Positions 1 through 11,262 are shown, counted from the stretch's first letter. The stretch: 64,000 nucleotides of DNA from Distichodus sexfasciatus (GCA_032718565.1 JAVGVS010000023.1:2936777-3000776); one strand, 5' to 3'. Numbers and translations are program-made. Notes: generated by a model from the sequence alone, not told the origin.

Positions 1-1797
1 TGTGACTTTAGAATCAGAGAATGTCTGAGTTCTCACAAATTTGTGATTTTTTTCTCAAGACATTGTAATTTTATGATCTCGAGAATATCCGATTTCTTCT
101 TCTCAAGAGTGTGTTGGATGGAGAACCCAGTTGCTGATGCGCTCCATTTGCTACAGGAGAGTTGAACTTCAGATAGAAGAGGCTAGGCTTACATTACTGC
201 TGCTAACACATCTACACTTTTTATCTGAATTTTCCGTCTCGAGTTGCTGATCCTGTTCACCTTTCTGTTCAGCTAACTAGGCTAGTCCTTCTTTTCAGCA
301 ACACTGACCAGTCAGTGTAGCATCACCACTTGATAAATGACAACTGACGCAGTATGTTAGTCGTTAATGTACACTATATTAGCAACTATGCTTTTGGAAA
401 ACGCACTCCCAGATTCAACAGTATTTTTCAGCTCTAGGGGAAGTTAACCGACAGATTTACTCATGAAAGTCTGTGTTTCGCGGCGTGCTACTGATTCAAC
501 TGGCACAAGTCCCGTAGGTCTGCCAAAGAGGATTCGACTTCGTAGGGAAGTTCCCAGATCCCTTGATTTGACTGTGGCGTAGTGTTTAATCCGTAATAAA
601 GAGGACATTTTTAGCAGCTATACTTAAGTACTATGGCTAGCTGGATCTTGTAATGAGTTTGAAATGATTATAAGAGGTATGTACTAATGGGCTTTTTATA
701 TTTTAGCTGGCAGTAGTTAGACATGATGGATTCAGGTTAATGGAGATTTGTGACTCGTGGGAGTTATTTAACAGGATCTCGGGTGATTAACCCGGTGAGT
801 TGCTTTTAATCGGCTCTACTGAAACCGAAAGTAACTAACGGTAAATGGAACGCACTATTAGAAATCTTGGAATTTCTGAGTTTTTCTCGGAATTTTACCC
901 CCTCCATTTCTTTTCTTTTTAGTCTACAATGTGACAATTATGCCGTAGTTCCTCGAAAAAACCATTTTTTTACCATCTATGCTATTTCTGACGTGCACCA
1001 CTGTTTTATGAGTGGTCATTAATTCAAGATCAACCTTAAGTTCAAGTTAACAAAGTACTCAGCCTTACGACAAGTTGGAAAGCCACCCCAGAAGTCAGGC
1101 TGGGAGCAGGAGCGGCTATTAGAGGAAGTGCTTTTTGGCCCATTGATTTTCTTTTGTTGTTTCTCTCGCAGACCAATGTCGAAGCCTCACAGTGCGCCGC
1201 CACTTATCCATCCGAGGATTAAGGGGAGCCCTCGTTCTCCTCGCCGCTCCTGTTCTCTTCTTCCCCGCGTGAAAGCACCTCAGGACGCCGCTTCGCCTCG
1301 CTGGCAAAAACGGTCACGTTTCTGGTGATCAGGAGGAGGGTAGCGGGGACGTACACGCTATTTAGTTCTCTTTTTCACAAAGCCCTTTTTCCTGACGCCG
1401 CGGTTCGGTCCTAACCAGACGTTATTCTCCACCCAGGATGCGGAAATTTACACCCCAAGTAAAAAACTTTATGGGTCCCCAGTCTGGCTAATGAAATCAT
1501 CAATATCGCGTTATAACGGCGAGCTTCTCGCTGGCCCCACGCCAAGTTGTTCTGACTTCTAATTTACGAGATTGACGAGAAAGCGTAAAATTGGTTGCTC
1601 TTGTCAAGCAAATGAAAAATCCGACTCATGAGCTGCAAATCAGATAAATTGATGCCGCTCAGAGCGTTTAACCATTTTTCGGCTGTAAGAAATGAACAGT
1701 GATATTTTGTATTCAAAATAAGAGGTCTATCTACACAAAGAAATGAGTGTAGAAATCTTGCAGAAAATCTTAAATTGTATGGCACAACATGAGTGCT
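1..1797. other. Unassigned single-copy sequence
   Basis: I see no gene, known repeat or simple-sequence array here. The sequence is AT-rich with short open frames only. A GC-richer patch near 1180-1330 follows a pyrimidine run ending in CAG, which resembles a splice acceptor, but the frame behind it matches no family I know and has no matching donor. I treat it as non-coding. Confidence 0.5.
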
Positions 1798-3562
1798 ATT
1801 ATAGTATAAAATGTGCTGTGTAATAGTGTAAATGTGCTGTGTAATAGTGTAAAATGTGCAGTAATATAGTGTAAAAGGTGCAGTAGTATAGTGTAAATGT
1901 GCTGTGTAATAGTGTAAAAGGCAGGAGTATAGTAAATGTGTTGTAGTGTATGTAAAATGTGTGTATGTAGTGTAAAATGTAAAGGACGGTAGTAAAATGT
2001 ACAATAGTATAGTAAATGTAATAGTATAGTGTAAAAGGTGAAGTAGTATAGTTTAAAATGTGCTGTAGTATAGTGTAAAAGGTGAGGTTGTAGTGTAAAA
2101 TGTGCTGTAGTGTAGTGTAAAAAGTGCAACAGTAGTGCAAAAGGTGCAGTAGTACAGTAAAAGGTGCAGTAGTACAGTGCAAAAGGTGTAGTATAGCGTA
2201 GTGTTGCAGAGTAGTGTAAAAGGTGCAGTAGTACAGTGTAAAAGGTGCAGTAGTATAGTGTAAAAGGTGCAGTAGTATAGTGTAAAAGGTAGAGTAGAGA
2301 AAAAGGCAGTAGTATAGTGTAAAAGGTGCAGTAGTACAGTGTAAAATGTGCTGTAGTATAGTGTAAAATGTGCAGTAGTACAGTGTAAAAGGTGCTGTAG
2401 TACAGTGTAAAAGGTGCCATAGCATAGTGTAAAAGGTGCTGTAGTATAGTGTAAAAGGTGCAGTAGTATAGTGTAAAAGGTGCAGTAGTATAGTGTAAAT
2501 GTGCTGTAGTATAGTGTAAAGGTAGTAGTATAGTGCAAAGGTGTAGTAGTGTAAAGGTGCAGTAGTATAGTGTAAAAGGTGCAGTAGTAGTGTAAAAGGT
2601 GCAGTAGTATAGTGTAAAAGGTGCAGTAGTATAGTGTAAAAGGTAGCATAGTGTAAAAGGTGCTAGTATAGTGTAAAGCAGCAGTAGTATAGTGTAAAGG
2701 TGCAGTAGTAGTGTAAAAGGTTCAGTAGTATAGTGTAAAAGGCGCAGTAGTATAGTGTAAAATGTGCTGTAGTATAGTGTAAAATGTGCAGTAGTACAGT
2801 GTAAAAGGTGCAGTAGTATAATGTAAAATGTGCAGTAGTATAGTGTAAAAGGTGCCATAGTATAATGTAAAAGGTGCAGTAGTACAGTGTAAAATGTGCT
2901 GTAGTATAGTGTAAAATGTGCAGTAGTATAGTGTAAAAGGTGCCATAGTATAGTGTAAAGGTACAGAAAGATAGTGTAAAATGTGCTGTAGTATAGTGTA
3001 AAATGTGCTGTAGTATAGTGTAAAATGTGCAGTAGTATAGTGTAAAATGTGCAGTAGTATAGTGTAAAAGGTGCTAGTATAGTGTAAAAGGTGCTGTAGT
3101 ATAGTGTAAAATGTGCTGTAGTATAGTGTAAAATGTGCTGTAGTATAGTGTAAAATGTGCAGTAGTATAGTGTAAAATGTGCAGTAGTATAGTGTAAAAG
3201 GTGCTGTAGTATAGTGTAAAGAATGTGCTGTAGTATAGTGTAAAATGTGCAGTAGTATAGCGTAAAAGGTGCAGTAGTACAGCGTAAAAGGTGCAGTAGT
3301 AGTGTAAAATGTGCAGTAGTATAGTGTAAAAGGTGCCGTAGTATAGTGTAAAAGGTGCTGTAGTATAGTGTAAAATGTGCAGTAGTATAGTGTAAAATGT
3401 GTGGTAGTATAGTGTAAAATGTGCTGTAGTATAGTGTAAAATGTGCAGTAGTATAGCGTAAAATGTGTGCAGTAGTACAGCGTAAAAGGTGCAGTAGTAT
3501 AGTGTAAAAGGTGCAGTAGTATAGTGTAAAAGGTGCTGTAGTATAGTGTAAAATGTGCTGTA
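1798..3562. repeat. 22-bp minisatellite array
   Basis: About 1.76 kb of head-to-tail copies of a 22-bp unit, roughly 80 copies. The unit reads TAGTATAGTGTAAAAGG followed by TGCAG. Two sites vary in a mixed pattern: AAAAGG versus AAAATG, and GCAGTAG versus GCTGTAG. Copies near 1800-2100 and 2510-2720 carry small deletions, while 2730-3560 is more regular, so the array is more degraded at its left side. The unit has no stop codon in any frame on the minus strand, which produces long but meaningless open frames there, including one of 362 codons. The plus strand is dense in TAG and TAA. Confidence 0.95.
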
Positions 3563-4262
3563 TGTATGTATATTATAGTTCAACAGATTATAGTGATTTT
3601 ACAGTATCAGATTTTACACTGTTTTACCCTGTAGGTTCACCTCTACTCACAGCTTTGTTTGCTTCCCTGTCCATTTTGTCAAACCCACTTTTTCCGCTAG
3701 TGAGAATGAGAGGTTTTATTAGCATGGCGATGGTGGCCCCCTGGGCCTCTGCGCTTTTAGAGAGAGAGAGGAAGGGGGGAGGGGGGTTAACGGGTAAAAA
3801 CGGCGTTAATTCACTCAGGCTCCATTTAGCGTTAATAGCTGCCACTGCCATGTTCAGAGTGAGAGAGGAAAGGAGGGAAGAAGAGAGAGAGAAACGGAGG
3901 GGAGGGGGGTGGAGGGATGATGAAAATAACACGGTGAACAATGCACAGTGTCCTGTCGTTACTCTGCCCTCACCTTTCACCTCTCCCTGAAGGAAGATTC
4001 ATGCTCCTTCGCTCCACTCCACACTTAGCCCCTCTCAAGTCTCAAGCACTCTTGGCTGGTCCAACACTTCATTCTTCCCTGATCAAAGATCAGCAAGAAA
4101 TAAAGGGGTTGAGCAGTACAGTAAGACACCCACAGTCATCCAACATTATGAATGCTCTGGAGTGGAAATTGTCACCTAAATTGTGTGAAGAAAGTAAGGT
4201 ACGTTTATTTATTTAGCACATATAAAATAGGCCTAAAAGAACTAAATGTTGCGAAAAGTTGA
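3563..4262. other. Unassigned sequence with purine-rich tract
   Basis: No gene or recognised element. Around 3755-3920 the plus strand is strongly purine-rich, with GAGAGAGA, GGAAGG and GGAGGGG runs. The open frames on both strands here (145 and 118 codons) are low-complexity and look like nothing I recognise. Confidence 0.45.
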
Positions 4263-4815
4263 GAAAAAATGCGGACAGTTCGCACTTTAACGATGGTTGT
4301 TGTTTGGTGTTTGGTAGCGTTATCAACTGTTGACAGTTCGTAGTTTAACGATGGTTGTTTGGTAGCGTTATCAACTGTTGACAGTTCGTAGTTTAACGAT
4401 GGTTGTTGTTTGGTAGCGTTATCAGCTGTTGACAGTACGTAGCTTTAACAATGGTTGTTGGTTAGTAGCGTTATCAGCTGTTAACAGTTCGTAGTTTAAC
4501 GATGGTTGTTGTTTAGTAGCGTTATCAGCTGTTGACAGTTCGTAGTTTAACGATGGTTGTTGTTTGGTAGCGTTACCAGCTGTTGACAGTACGTAGCTTT
4601 AACAATGGTTGTTGTTTGGTAGCGTTATCAGCTGTTGACAGTACGTAGCTTTAACAATGGTTGTTGGTTAGTAGCGTTATCAGCTGTTGACAGTTCGTAG
4701 TTTAATGATGGTTCTTGGTTAGTAGTGTTATCAGCTGTTGACAGTTCGTAGTTTAATGATGGTTGTTGGTTAGTAGCGTCGTCAGCTGTTGACAGTTCAT
4801 AGTTTAACGATGGTT
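4263..4815. repeat. 51-bp minisatellite array
   Basis: About ten to eleven tandem copies of a roughly 51-bp unit. Key parts of the unit are GTTGACAGTTCGTAGTTTAA, then CGATGGTTGTTG, then GTAGCGTTATCAGCT. Variants include TTCGTAG versus TACGTAGC and TGTTTGG versus TGGTTAG. The variants are shared between non-adjacent copies, which suggests duplication of blocks larger than one unit. The first copy (from about 4274) and the last (to about 4815) are the most diverged. Confidence 0.93.
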
Positions 4816-5432
4816 GTTCTTTTAGAGTTTTCTTATAGCCCTAACAAGTGTGGTGATTTTTTAGCTTTAACACTTGCTGCTGGTTTATAATCAACTTTCC
4901 CACGTTATGTATTACAATGTTAAATGGAATAAGAGCTGCTAAAGCCGTGAACAATGAGGACACTTTTATCTCTCTTTTAACCCTGGCTTCAGCTGGGTCA
5001 GATCTGATGTTCACGGGCAGTTGGTCAGAGCAGTGGGCAGTGTAATGGCTAAATTATGCCAGATTTCTATTTGAGCTGTGGGCACCACTAAACTGTCCGG
5101 ATCGTGCAGATTTAGGAGACCTGAAAGGTTGGGTTGTCCCCGTGGAAGTCGAATATTCTGTTAGAGAACCGAGTTCTGAAACATTCAGTGATCATGACAA
5201 TAAGTAATGACATTTGATATATTTTTATATTTCATAACTACAGAAAACACAGTGTACTAATGTTTTGTACGAACAGGCACTGTAATTAAATGTAGGAGTT
5301 TAGTGTCCATAAGAAGAACATGAGCGAAGGTCAGAATCTTTGCAAAAACTGTGGGTTTTAAGAACAAATTTCTTCTTACGAACGGTTGGTGAATGAGACA
5401 GAGTCAGTTTAACACACATATGAAAGTGAATT
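4816..5432. other. Unassigned single-copy sequence
   Basis: AT-rich sequence with no recognised gene or repeat. Confidence 0.45.
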
Positions 5433-5433
5433 T

Positions 5434-5555
5434 AAGTGAGTGATTCTTTGTCATGGTGAACACAACACCATGAAATATGACCCCTGTCCTTAAAGGAGCA
5501 GTGGACAATTTTTTGGGCAGGACTGAGGGAGCAGTGCTTGGCTATGGTACCAAAG
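5434..5555 (-). mobile_element. V-SINE-like copy, degraded, 3' part
   Basis: The 3' half of the window's main SINE on the minus strand. It opens with GTGAGTGATTCTTTGTCAT, the complement of the family's ACAAATAATCACTCAC end, and runs through a GGGAGCAGTGCTTGG block, the complement of the CAAGCACTGCTCCC core. The tRNA-derived head and part of the centre are missing, so this is an old or truncated copy. Confidence 0.7.
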
Positions 5556-6319
5556 TGCTGCAGCTGCGCTGAGAGACGTTGGTCAAAATCACCACCTGAT
5601 AATCGATTTTCTAATTGCTAGTCTTTATGTAATATTTTATGGAAAACCAGAATACTCAAATATTTGTTGAACATACAAATCCAATTCGAATTACACAATT
5701 CTCAGTCTCCTACAGTTCCAGTTTGGGGTTTGACAATATGATGCTTGCACTTTCGTGACTCCATTTGTGAGAAAGTTAGGAGAGTGGAGGACGATCCCAT
5801 GCAATGTTCTGGCCTTTTGTTCGATGAAAAACACTCCCGCGTTTTTTAAGTACAAGAAGTTTGTGGGGGCGGGAAAGCTTTTAAAACCTTAATCAACACG
5901 CGCCCCATGCAAGGTGAGGGCAAAAAAGCATTGCACAGGTTTGTTCTTCCAGCTCTCCCTCTTCCGTTCCGTTCTCTCTCCCTCTCTCTCTCTCGTTCTC
6001 CCAGTGGCCCTCTGCGGGTCAGAACTCCATTATCACCACTTTCTTCCCCTCTCCACGCCTTCCTCTCGCTTTCACTCTCTCCCTCTTTTCCATCAATAAC
6101 TCTTAGTGTCTCTCCGGTGTGAAACGTGTGTCTTCCTCTGCCGTGCTCTAGTCCAGCTCCAAGTGTTTAGTCCCATGTATATAACTGGTGTCAGTTTACT
6201 TTTGACCAGTGTGTTGGTTTTGCTTTCTCATCTTTTTTGTCTAGATCACGGCCAGGTTTTTAAATCAGCATACATTTTCATTGTACAAATGAGCTGGTGG
6301 CAATTTGTACTTCCATTAA
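5556..6319. other. Unassigned sequence with short (CT)n tract
   Basis: A CT-rich tract lies at about 5970-6000. The open frames over it are low-complexity Ser/Leu strings. No other feature is visible. Confidence 0.4.
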
Positions 6320-7107
6320 AGACACGTGGATTGGATATCGGTCTGATAACGACTGAAACAGCTGGCTCGAGAACCGTTGGCACTGGGCTGATCTATGGAG
6401 TCGATCTGTTTGAGTTAGGGCTGCAAAAACTAATTGATTAAATTGATTGTTAAGATATTAGCAACTAATGTAATACTCGATTAGTTGGGTCTACGTTATT
6501 ATACACATACGTACAGTAAGCTAACCAAAGCCGCAGTGACGGTAAAGCACCGTGAAGCTGGATGCCGAACGGCATAAAAGAAGAATAAAAAGGAGACGAG
6601 AACCAGAGCCGTGACTTGCCGTCACAAAAACTGAAGTAATTGCGTAGAAACATATGAGTGACATTTTTCGCGATGTAAACATGTGCTGTTTCTTAGTGCG
6701 CTCTCAGGGAAGTCATTCACTGAAGCGTTCCAGTTCAGTCAAATCTTCGCATTTACTACAGACAAAACTCATTTTTAGCTGATAAATAACAAAAACAACC
6801 AGCGTTCTACTCACAATACAGCCATTTACTTGATATTTTCAGTGATTATTCCGACACGTGTCCAGCGCGTTATTGGAATGAGTCAAAAACAAGTTACAGG
6901 CCAAAATGAGTCCAAATTGCCTAAAAATGACCAAAATGTCAATATTTCATTTTCAATTAATCAGATTTTTATTTTCCATTTTATAATGTTAGCGAGTAAA
7001 AAATAAATATAAAAAATTAGAAACAGACAGCTTGGTTTATTAAAAATGCTGGAAATTGAATTGTTTTTTGGTGGGACTGAAAATGTTGGATCGGTGCATC
7101 CCTAGCT
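6320..7107. mobile_element. Composite of two hAT-like element fragments
   Basis: 6320-6415 (GGATATCGGTCTGATAACGA, then CACTGGGCTGATCTATGGAG) matches the terminal region of the hAT-like family seen at 16537 and 48345. At 6416 a second family starts with TAGGGCTGCA; its interior, from about 6480 to 7065, is shared with the copy at 49194-49942. The end at 7090-7104 (ATCGGTGCATCCCTA) looks like the far end of the first family. The simplest reading is one element inserted in another, with the inner element's right end lost. No transposase coding remains. Confidence 0.6.
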
Positions 7108-7589
7108 TCCATCTCGCTTTTTCACTCAAGGTGAACTCCATCCTCCGACTCCATCTCGCAGTTGCCAAGAGTGCGCTGTGACGCAGTTTTAATAGTTTAG
7201 TATATTTTCAGTACAAACTTTGCCAAGCAAAAAACAAAAGAAAAAGAAAACAAAACCAAATAATTGTTCATTAATCGGCATCACAGTAAAATGCTCAATT
7301 AAAGCCTCCTCAAATAGTAAAGCCACAGTTTCTCTATCAGAGATACTCAAGTCATTGGCGGTTTTTGAGGACAGTCATATTTTTGTTTTTTTAAAGATTG
7401 TGCACAAATATTTTTGGCCAAAAGCATAGCAGCACAACAAGGTCTCCTTCGAGCTTTACTAAGATTATTCTTAAGTATTCACTCTCACTGGCTATACGCA
7501 AAATCCCATTGAAAGGCTATGGGGGATTTGCAGCTCCCTTTGACACCTCGGCAGCAAAATTCAGAAATCTTTCTTTAAGACCAGACACA
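7108..7589. other. Unassigned single-copy sequence
   Basis: AT-rich sequence with no recognised feature. Confidence 0.4.
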
Positions 7590-7703
7590 AAGGGTGGGTT
7601 TCTTGAACATGGATTAAGCCTAGTCTTGGACTAAACTGCTGTAGCCCTGAAATTCAAAGCTAGTCTAGGCATAGGCTTAATCGTGGACTGGGAAATTGGC
7701 CAA
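7590..7703. mobile_element. Short MITE with AAGCCTAGTC-type arms
   Basis: A roughly 110-bp inverted-repeat element. The left arm includes GTTTCTTGAACATGGATTAA followed by GCCTAGTC. The right arm is its diverged complement (AGGCTTAATCGTGGACTGGG, then AAATT). Small elements of this type, ending like GTTTCCC and GGATTAAGCC, are common in fish genomes from my memory. No coding capacity. Confidence 0.6.
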
Positions 7704-7943
7704 AAAGGCTCTACATACTGACATACTGATCGCTCACACTCGTGTGGGAAGGAATCTCGCAAATAATGAAGGAAAAAGCACTGCAAATAAACAGGAAAGT
7801 GAGGAAGCAGACGAGGAGAGAGTTTCAACATGGATCTGGGCCCCCGTGGGCGATTCTCAGAAGACAGACGGCGGATTTCCTTCACGCTGACCCTCAGCAG
7901 CAGTGCCAAAGGAGATGGAGATATAACTTGTTTGTAACTGGTT
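7704..7943. other. Unassigned single-copy sequence
   Basis: Overlapping short open frames on both strands, none recognisable. Confidence 0.4.
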
Positions 7944-8670
7944 TAGGGCTGCAACTAATGCTTGTTTTCATAATCATAATTAATTGGAAAATAAAAATCT
8001 CGTTAGTTGTTTACAAATGCCTAATTTTCTGTTGTGTGTCCTCTTTTTGATTTCATCTTGCTGTCAGGGGCTTAGGGTCAGCTGGTAGCGTAACGGTTAG
8101 GGAGTTGGCCCTGTGATCGGAAGCTTGCCAAACAAGTAGAGGCACCACTGGGGTTCTCATGAGCAAGGTACAGCAAGGCGGTGCTTTTTACGGTGCTCTA
8201 GCAAGGTGCCTTTAAGGCAAATTGTGGCACTTTCGGCGTTTCATAGATCTGAGCGTGAGGGCAAGCAGATCTGAGCACGCCCAGACACGAGATCCAGTCC
8301 CACCGCACACTCAGAATTAAGGCACAAATATAACGCCATAGAATTCTCTGTGCCTACATCCACACAGTGCCATGGTGACTACCGCAAACCGTCATCCAAA
8401 CGGTGGAAAAAATTGCCGTAAACAACGTATTTTGCAACACCACAAAATAAACGAGAGAGTATAATGTGAAATGAGAGATGTTTTTAATTTCGTCATTATA
8501 GATGATATTGCTCCCATTTAAGATCATTTTAATAGTCATTATTAGAGAGGAAGCGTCAGCCACATTTATTTATGTAATGATGTGATGAACTAATCGATTA
8601 GTAAATTCGTTTATAAACTATTTAACTAATCAGTCATAATCAATCATATCGATTAGTTGTCGCAGCCCTA
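7944..8670. mobile_element. hAT-like non-autonomous element with imperfect TSD
   Basis: The left end is TAGGGCTGCAACTAA and the right end TTAGTTGTCGCAGCCCTA, an inverted pair. The flanking 8-mers AACTGGTT (7936-7943) and CTCTGGTT (8671-8678) match at 6 of 8 bases, as expected of an old hAT-type 8-bp duplication. A V-SINE head lies inside (8076 onward). Central segments (AAGGTGCCTTTAAGGCAAAT; CAAACCGTCATCCAAAC) are shared with the nested element at 18.6-21 kb. No transposase frame remains. Confidence 0.75.
8076..8182 (+). mobile_element. V-SINE-like 5' fragment inside hAT-like element
   Basis: The head region reads CAGCTGGTAGCGTAACGGTT then AGGGAGTTGGCCCTGTGATC, and TAGCGTAACGG fits the RNA polymerase III A-box. 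It continues to CATGAGCAAGGTAC and stops before the CAAGCACTGCTCC core. Its position inside the 7944-8670 element makes the SINE the younger insertion, or else it was carried along as part of the element. Confidence 0.75.
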
Positions 8671-9245
8671 CTCTGGTTGATGTTATGTAAGGGAGTGACT
8701 CACTCACGAAGCTTGACGATGATTAAATAAGAAAGGAATATCCCGTAGACGGAGCTGGAACTAATGCCATCTCAATTTTTCCTATGGGGGTTCAAAGATT
8801 TTTCATTCGCAGCGTAACGGCTTACGCGCCAAAGGCCCACTACGATGCAATTAGGCAGCGCAAAGTCCAATTACTCGTGCCGTTTCTAATGCAAAGAGAT
8901 GGATTTGAGGACGGCTAGTGTTAAGGCACAAAGGTCTCCAAGTGGCAACCATTCTCACAGCCAAGGGCGGTCAAGTCTGACTTAACAAAGACTTTATTCC
9001 ACATTAAAACATGAACAAATGAAAGATCATTTTAGCATCAATTGAGCACAGATTCCTGCCTCTCTCATGGCGTTGCAACCATTTAGAGTGTAAAAACAAA
9101 TCCGTCTTTTCTTAACTTGTCTTAACAATGGATTAGCTAATGAATTAACCAGCAGATCTGTAAGAGCCCAGCCCAGACCCAGGGAGGAGTCCACCTCATC
9201 AGACTCCAGCTCCAGATCGTCACAGCAACCTCTGCGCACCAGATC
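8671..9245. other. Unassigned single-copy sequence
   Basis: No feature recognised. Confidence 0.4.
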
Positions 9246-9568
9246 TACGTCACCGGAGTATTAGCCTATCAGGGACGACCTTCCAGTATTTAAAGACCCT
9301 TAGTCTCTATTGTTATTTGCGAAGTATTGTTATGCCTTGTGCTACGTACCGAGCGTTTCTTGTGTTTGCCTGTTTTCGGTTTGACCCTTGCTTTCTGTTT
9401 TTGGATTACCCCTCTGCCTCTGACGATTCGGAATTGTTTGCCTCGTGGACTGTGTATTTTGGTACTGACCCCTGCCTGAATAAACCTGCGATTTTTCGAC
9501 AATTCACCCCTGTGCCTACGACCTGGTTTTATCGACTCTGCGTTTGGGTTCACCTGCCTGTCGTTACA
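9246..9568 (+). mobile_element. Possible solo LTR
   Basis: A roughly 320-bp stretch that behaves like an LTR. It has a TATTTAAAG box at about 9287-9295 and an AATAAA signal at about 9480. It ends in TTACA and is flanked on both sides by AGATC (9241-9245 and 9569-9573), compatible with a 5-bp target duplication. The start is TACG rather than the usual TG, so the left border is uncertain. No retroviral or Gypsy coding DNA lies nearby, so if real it is a solo LTR. Another class of repeat remains possible. Confidence 0.4.
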
Positions 9569-10254
9569 AGATCATTAGCTGTGAAATCCCAATTACTGAG
9601 GGATAAACAATTTGTCAGAACTAGAGTCACAAAGTGAAACGTAGGTTCTTGTCTAAAATGCACGCCTAAATATAATTAATAATAGCTCATTTTGGGCGTG
9701 TTTTAATGTCTGCTTTCACTAGTGTTATGAGAAGATTTAATATGGTGACATTTCATTTACTCTTAATGATTCTATAAATATTAGTTCAATTAAGAAAGCA
9801 TTATTACAGACAGTGATAAATTGGATGAAGAAATATTTTAAGTAGGAAGCATCACCATCTAACCGCCACAGCAACGGACGTAAAATATTCAGGATCTATC
9901 AACTACTATGAACCACTATAATTACTATGCTTTTACTGGCAATCAGGAGCTAAGTCTAAATTAAACGGTTATTATAGCGTTCTAAAAATATTAAAGGAAA
10001 GAAAGCATAATTGCACCATCCTATTTCAGCACATTTTAAAATGCTCTTCTGCAGACTTTATAGATGTCACAAAGCTGACACAGCACCTGAGCTAAGCAGT
10101 GAATTAACCAGCGTCATATAAGCTATGGATGCAACTTGTCCTGATACTGATACAGATCCCTGACTTTTTAGTTTAGCAAAAAAAAAAAGCTGAATTTACA
10201 GCTGACGGCCGTCTTTAAATCATTTGGCTAGTTTGCACTGCCACAGTAAGATTT
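9569..10254. other. Unassigned AT-rich sequence
   Basis: No feature recognised. A short A-run lies at about 10178-10188. Confidence 0.45.
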
Positions 10255-10434
10255 CCACCCAAAGTCAAAGTCAAAGTCAGAGTAAACTTTGTCTTCTCTG
10301 CTATATACTGTACAGGTGTACAGAGAGACGAGACGACGTGGCTCCCATTTTCACAGTGCAAACAACAAAGAACAGGGAACAAAGAACAAATCAGGCACAT
10401 AGAAGAAACAATATATAAATAGAATATAAAATTT
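10255..10434 (-). mobile_element. 3' tail of a non-LTR retrotransposon, truncated
   Basis: On the minus strand this ends in a (GACTTT)n repeat, seen on the plus strand as AAAGTCAAAGTCAAAGTC at 10260-10278. The body contains CTATATACTGTACAG, GAGACGAGACGACGTGGCTC and GGAACAAAGAACAAAT, all shared with the copies at 44735 (minus) and 56046 (plus). A short tandem at the 3' end and variable 5' truncation are typical of LINE or LINE-mobilised copies. No reverse transcriptase coding is present. Confidence 0.65.
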
Positions 10435-10782
10435 GTGACCCTCCACGGCAAAACCAGTCGCTTGTCGCAACGGAGGTCTCCGAGAAAAACAACCGTTTAT
10501 GTTGCTTGGGGTAAAATTTAGGATTTTTGGTTTTCAGTGTTTTCAAACAGTGGAAGGTCTATACTGTACTGCTGTGAATTAATTTCGCTGGAAAACTTAC
10601 CTTTTCCATCCTAAAAATGTGACTTTGTTGAGGTGAGGAATTCAGTTCCAGCAGAATGTTAAAAGTTTCTGTTTTGACCGCTCTACTTCAATATTTACGG
10701 TAAATCCACTGGTTGACTAGCGTGAAGATATTTCTCCGGAATCCATCTTCGTCTCCCGAGTTCAGTTAACCTAACGCAGGTA
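10435..10782 (-). mobile_element. GTGACCC-type DNA element, truncated copy
   Basis: It starts with the family terminus GTGACCCTCCACGGCAAAAC, CAGTCGCTTGTCGCAA, preceded by ATTT (10431-10434), which matches the 4-bp duplication seen at complete copies. The body follows the reverse-oriented family sequence (AGTGGAAGGTCTATACTGTA; GTTGACTAGCGTGAAGATAT) and breaks off after CTAACGCAGGTAA, so the other half is missing. Strand is given relative to the copy at 62000. Confidence 0.85.
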
Positions 10783-10985
10783 ACGCAGGATGTACCGATC
10801 CAACCCGTCCAGTCCCGATACCGATACCGATCCCTGGGCGTTGGGTATTAGCCAGATCCAAATTCTGATTTGATACCAATGCTAGCTTGAAAAGTAAACA
10901 AGCAATTTAACGGAACAGACTGGCCCAATGTTAGTGAGATCTGATATCTGTTGTTGCTGTAATTATTGTAAGTGAATGCAGAGTT
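10783..10985. mobile_element. hAT-like remnant with CCGATACCGATACC ends
   Basis: GGATGTACCGATCCAACC and CCGATACCGATACCGATCCC resemble the low-complexity termini of hAT-like fish elements. A typical far end is not clear, so this is a fragment. Confidence 0.45.
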
Positions 10986-11011
10986 CATTTTGAGATTTCT
11001 GAGACAAAAAA

Positions 11012-11262
11012 GTTGGTAGCGTAACGGTTAAGGAGATGGCTCCGTAGTCAGAAGATTGCCAGTTCAAGTCCCAGACCGGTAAAGGTACAACTGAGGTACT
11101 CATGAGCACGGTACCGTCCTCAAGCACTGCTCCCCGGGTGCTGCCAAAAAGTTGCCCACTGCTGTTTCATGGGCGGGTCAAATGCAGAGGTCACATTTCA
11201 TTAAGGCTGCTGTGCGATGTGCTGTGGTGTGTTCACAGTGACAAATAATCACCCACTTACCT
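11012..11262 (+). mobile_element. V-SINE-like copy, near full length
   Basis: The tRNA-derived head has an A-box (TAGCGTAACGG) and a B-box-like GTTCAAGTCCC. Then come TACTCATGAGCACGGTACC, the core CAAGCACTGCTCCCCGGGTG, GGTCAAATGCAGAGGTCACA, and the tail TGACAAATAATCACCCACTT. The layout matches the V-SINE/HAmo type of tRNA-derived SINE from memory. Such SINEs are transcribed by RNA polymerase III and copied by LINE machinery. Confidence 0.85.

Noticed and set aside
1128..1328. Possible exon behind a pyrimidine-rich run ending in CAG
   Set aside because: The frame is unrecognised, has no clear donor site, and overlaps an equally open frame on the other strand.
1770..2858. 362-codon minus-strand open frame
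   Set aside because: It is entirely the complement of the 22-bp minisatellite, which has no stops in any minus frame. The peptide is a Tyr/Thr/Leu repeat with no domain.
4263..4815. CRISPR-like regular repeats
   Set aside because: The units are head-to-tail with no unique spacers, and the context is a vertebrate-type genome.
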